From the NCBI GenBank assembly GCA_050485785.1, contig JBJHCA010000048.1:1-24863 (forward strand): 24,863 nt of DNA, given 5' to 3'. Below, one piece after another: positions 21,679 through 24,863 of this stretch. Origin of the DNA: JBJHCA01 sp050485785. Lineage in GTDB: Bacteria > Bacteroidota > Bacteroidia > Chitinophagales > Saprospiraceae. The notes beneath the pieces are model-generated. The model did not search any database and was not told the DNA's origin. It was given only the letters and a program-made list of their open reading frames with translations. Position 1 is the stretch's first letter. The number at the start of each line of letters is the position of its first letter. Position numbers and translations under genes: made by a program.

Positions 21679-24600
21679 TTAAAATTGGAAATTCAGGTTA
21701 ACACCCACGGTACGGGTTGGAGCGAATGCACCTCCCTCAAGGCCCTGTACATTGGAAGCACTTGTAGTTTGCTGTGGGTCGATATTAGGAACGCCACTGT
21801 AAAGAATGGCGAGATTTCTTCCTACCAAAGCTACGCTGAGGCTGGTAAAAGGAAGATTATCCAACTGACTTCTGGAAAAATTGTAGGCAAGCTGAACTTC
21901 GCGAAGTTTGATGAAGCTGGCATCGTAAATATCAGCCATGCTGATATTAAATCCGCCATTGAGAAAAAAGTGAGCTTCCGCATCGATAGCAACATCATTG
22001 GGAGTACCATCTTGCTTTACACCTTCTACGATAATACCATCTTCTCTGATTCCGTTTTCAGCGGTTTCCTTAAGCAGACCTGAGTATTTACCCCACTGAT
22101 TGGTGAGTGAGTAAACGGCACCTCCCTTCTGGAAATCAAAAAGGACACTGGCAGTGAAGTTGCCGAATCTGAATGTATTGCTCAGGCCACCGGTATAGTC
22201 AGCCATAGTTGAAGCCAAAGGCTGCGTGGTAGGTGAACGCAAATAGAATCCATTATCACCTACAATCTTATTACCTGCATCGTCGTAAACATAGTCATAA
22301 CCTTCGAGCATACCATAAGGCTCGCCTTCAGCAGCTACTACAGCAGCACCAAACAAACTTGTAAAGCGAAGAATGCTGATGCCAAATTCCGGAGCAAGTT
22401 CTACAACCTCATTCCAGTTTCTGGAAAAATTAAGACCAAGATCCCAGGAGAAACTAGGTGTAGATACAGGTGTGAGATACAACATGGCCTCAATACCTTT
22501 GTTGGTAACCAAACCGGCATTGATGAAACGAGAGGTATAGCCTGATGATGCAGAAACATCAACCGGGATAATCTGATTTTTGGTCGACATATCATAGTAG
22601 GTGATATCAATTCCTATACGGTTCACCAAAAACCTGAAGTCTCCACCAATTTCAAACGAGTTAGTCTGCTCAGGAAGAAGATCCGGATTATTGAGCCTAA
22701 GCGGTACATTGTAAACCGGGAAACTGCCGAAATTCTGATTGGGCTGATAAGTAATTCCAGTTGAATATGGTTCTGCATCATTTCCTACCATGGCCCATCC
22801 TGCACGCAATTTTCCGTAAGAAAATGTGCGGTTGTTTTGCAATGCCGGCAACTCGGTAAATACAAAACTTGATGATACGGAGGGATACATGTAAGAATTG
22901 TTGCCCTGGGGCAGAGTGCTGGTCCAGTCATTACGCAGTGTAGCATCAAGGTATACCATACCTCTCCAGCCAAATGAAGCACTGGCAAAAACTGAATTAA
23001 TTCTCCTTTCCTCTTCGTAGTCGATAATATTAACTGCCCCGGCCGAGTTAGCAAGGCTGTAAAATCCGGCAATGTTCAAACCACCTTGAGTTGTTCCCTG
23101 ATTTAGTTCTTTAGTCTGCTGCATCATGTTTCCTCCTACAATGGCATCCAAAGTAAGGTCATCAGAAAGCTCGCGAGAAATATTGAACATGAGCTCTTGA
23201 TTGTTTTCCTGCACTTGCCATACAGCCTCGCGATACATTGGTACACCCACACCACCTACAGCTATCCTCTCCTGACGACGATCGGTATACAGGTCAGTTT
23301 TTACACTACCAGTTACACTAATCCAGTCTGCAATGTCATACTGCAAAGAAGCATTACCGAAGAAACGCTCTCTGCCGTCATTCTGAACATTTTCGTAGCG
23401 GGTCCAATAAGGGTTGTCAAAATACTGTGGATTGGGGTTGGTAGCTGATATCCTGTTCCAGGTACGCTGTGAACCATCGGGGTTTTTGTAGTTTTTAAGG
23501 CGTTCAAAATCAAGCTGACGCTGCCACCATTGATTAAAACCCTGGAAAACATTTTCACCGTTATAACCGGTACCGCTTCTGCCAAGAGTAGAACTTTTTA
23601 CATAATTGGCACCTACCATTACACGGAAATTGTCCGTCATGTTTTGAGTGGCATTCAAGCTAAGGTTAGTTCTTTCCAACTTGGAATTGGGCAGTACGCC
23701 GGTTTGATTTAGATTGGTAAAAGAGAATCGGAATGTACTCCGATCTGTAGCTCCTGTTAGGGCAAAATTGTTATTATACGCTACGCCTGTCTCAAAAAAC
23801 TTATCGATGTCGTTAGGTGTTGGAACCAATGGACGAGACTGAAGGTAGTTTTCGGTATCCCAATCATCAAATGAGTCCCAGGCTCGATACATCTGGCCTT
23901 CCATCCTTGGTCCCCAGCTACCGTCACGAGCATAAAGTGCAAAAACTTCTCCGGCATCATTTGGCGGAAGTAAAATTACGCCATATTCGTTTTGGAAATC
24001 GGGCAGAAATGCTACTCTCTCAAAGGTAACACCACTGTTAACGGATACACCAATTCCGCGACGAGCACGATCTCCGCGTTTCGTTGTAATAAGGATAACA
24101 CCATTGGCTGCACGACTACCATAAAGGGCTGCCGCAGCAGGGCCTTTCAGTACGGAAATACTCTCAATGTCGTCTGGATTAATGTCCTGAATGGCATTAC
24201 CGTAATCATAGCCACCCACACCTCTGGCCTGGTTATTAACCTGTCCGGTTACATTAGCCAAGCCCACATTAGTAGAAAACTGGGAATTGTCCATAGGGAT
24301 ACCGTCAACCACAAAAAGTGGTTGATTTTGGCCGGTAACTGAACCTACTCCACGCATGAGTACACGTGAGGACCCACCAAGGTTGTTGCCACTGCCCATC
24401 ACCTGAACACCGGCTACACGGCCTGAAAGCTGGTTAACAATGTTGGTTTCTCTGGCTCTGACCAAGTCATCGCCGGAAACTTCCTGTACGGCATAGCCCA
24501 GTGATTTTTCACTTCGTGTAATACCGAGTGCTGTTACTACGGCCTCACTCAGCGTTACACCTTCCTGCATCACCACTTCAAAATAACCTCCGGCGCCTAT

Positions 24601-24846
24601 ATTCAGCTCCAGAGTTTGGAAGCCGGTATAAGTAATAACAAGTACGTTTTGGTCGTCGGGTACTGTAAGTGAAAACTTGCCGTCAAAATCGGTGACGGTA
24701 CCCGTACTGGTTCCTTTAACCATGACATTGGCCCCGATAAGCGGCTCACCGGTATTGTCGGTGATCAGCCCTTCAACGGCCTTTTGTGCAAACAATGAGC
24801 CTGCACTCAGGAATAAAAGGAACATCAAAAGTTTAGTTCTTTTCAT
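21679..24846 (-). CDS. SusC/RagA family TonB-dependent outer-membrane transporter
   Basis: This 1055-residue protein has a signal peptide (1-20, cleaved after LFA), a carboxypeptidase-regulatory-like beta-sandwich (~22-95: GLITDNTGEPLIGANVMVKG, GTVTDFDGKFSL), a plug domain (~115-255: LSGRVAGVQVM, LFVVDGIPMDN at 177-187 and the family signature SVLKGPAAAALYGSRAANGV from 231), and a 22-strand-type barrel to the end, closing with VGVNLNFQF and a terminal Phe. No STN domain is present, so this is not a sigma/anti-sigma-signalling type. It imports an unknown ligand with TonB energy, together with the SusD-like lipoprotein downstream. The start at 24846 gives a good signal peptide. Only 17 bp of upstream DNA are in the window, so its promoter and any regulator cannot be seen. 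Confidence 0.95.
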   Translation of the reverse strand: MKRTKLLMFLLFLSAGSLFAQKAVEGLITDNTGEPLIGANVMVKGTSTGTVTDFDGKFSLTVPDDQNVLVITYTGFQTLELNIGAGGYFEVVMQEGVTLSEAVVTALGITRSEKSLGYAVQEVSGDDLVRARETNIVNQLSGRVAGVQVMGSGNNLGGSSRVLMRGVGSVTGQNQPLFVVDGIPMDNSQFSTNVGLANVTGQVNNQARGVGGYDYGNAIQDINPDDIESISVLKGPAAAALYGSRAANGVILITTKRGDRARRGIGVSVNSGVTFERVAFLPDFQNEYGVILLPPNDAGEVFALYARDGSWGPRMEGQMYRAWDSFDDWDTENYLQSRPLVPTPNDIDKFFETGVAYNNNFALTGATDRSTFRFSFTNLNQTGVLPNSKLERTNLSLNATQNMTDNFRVMVGANYVKSSTLGRSGTGYNGENVFQGFNQWWQRQLDFERLKNYKNPDGSQRTWNRISATNPNPQYFDNPYWTRYENVQNDGRERFFGNASLQYDIADWISVTGSVKTDLYTDRRQERIAVGGVGVPMYREAVWQVQENNQELMFNISRELSDDLTLDAIVGGNMMQQTKELNQGTTQGGLNIAGFYSLANSAGAVNIIDYEEERRINSVFASASFGWRGMVYLDATLRNDWTSTLPQGNNSYMYPSVSSSFVFTELPALQNNRTFSYGKLRAGWAMVGNDAEPYSTGITYQPNQNFGSFPVYNVPLRLNNPDLLPEQTNSFEIGGDFRFLVNRIGIDITYYDMSTKNQIIPVDVSASSGYTSRFINAGLVTNKGIEAMLYLTPVSTPSFSWDLGLNFSRNWNEVVELAPEFGISILRFTSLFGAAVVAAEGEPYGMLEGYDYVYDDAGNKIVGDNGFYLRSPTTQPLASTMADYTGGLSNTFRFGNFTASVLFDFQKGGAVYSLTNQWGKYSGLLKETAENGIREDGIIVEGVKQDGTPNDVAIDAEAHFFLNGGFNISMADIYDASFIKLREVQLAYNFSRSQLDNLPFTSLSVALVGRNLAILYSGVPNIDPQQTTSASNVQGLEGGAFAPTRTVGVNLNFQF

Positions 24847-24863
24847 AATCTGATGTTTTGTTC

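Noticed and set aside
21685..22083. 132-codon plus-strand open frame inside susC
   Set aside because: It lies wholly antisense to the conserved C-terminal barrel of SusC and has no signal, domain or start context of its own.

Overview
The window looks like chromosomal DNA from a free-living Bacteroidota bacterium, perhaps from the Saprospiria or a neighbouring lineage; the genus cannot be told from the sequence. The evidence is a SusC/SusD pair, a PorP/SprF family protein, three proteins with type IX secretion (T9SS) C-terminal sorting domains (two 'gliding motility-associated' CHU_C type, one short type A), a choice-of-anchor L domain, and TAnnTTTG-like promoter elements in place of clear -10 boxes and Shine-Dalgarno sites. 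I saw no rRNA, tRNA, CRISPR array, insertion sequence or integrase.

Layout. (1) 2-340, plus: the 3' end of an S41 serine peptidase. (2) 369-1346, minus, convergent with it: a membrane-anchored dihaem cytochrome c. (3) 1647-6066, plus: three genes that look like a compact polysaccharide synthesis and export unit, namely a periplasmic TPR plus outer-membrane barrel protein, a cellulose-synthase-like GT2 (4-bp overlap with the first gene), and a membrane-anchored GH26-like hydrolase. (4) 6095-6907, minus: an NlpC/P60 cell-wall peptidase, convergent with the hydrolase. (5) 7019-17416, plus: a surface-adhesion block made of a 712-residue SprB-repeat protein, a PorP/SprF protein 10 bp downstream, and a 2352-residue mosaic adhesin; a very good intrinsic terminator closes it. 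(6) 17501-18124, plus: a plastocyanin-like copper protein with a T9SS sorting tail, starting only 16 bp after that terminator. (7) 18246-19985, plus: a SulP anion transporter with a STAS domain. (8) 20159-24846, minus: susC then susD, ending at a strong minus-strand terminator that faces the SulP gene.

How the parts fit together. Almost everything acts at the cell envelope. The TPR-barrel/GT2/GH26 set can be read as inner-membrane polymerase, outer-membrane exit pore and trimming enzyme for an unidentified exopolysaccharide. This resembles the logic of the Pga and Bcs systems, and the E. coli yaiO-yaiP neighbourhood, but with fewer parts. The T9SS block pairs two type B sorting-domain substrates with a PorP/SprF protein, the class of partner that such substrates are known to need for secretion or surface attachment. 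The SusCD pair imports an unknown ligand; no hydrolase or sigma/anti-sigma gene lies beside it within the window.

The best candidates for something under-described are the minimal three-gene polysaccharide unit, the five-fold tandem cysteine-containing domain at the N-terminus of the giant adhesin, and the T9SS-exported cupredoxin whose start codon sits directly behind a terminator hairpin.
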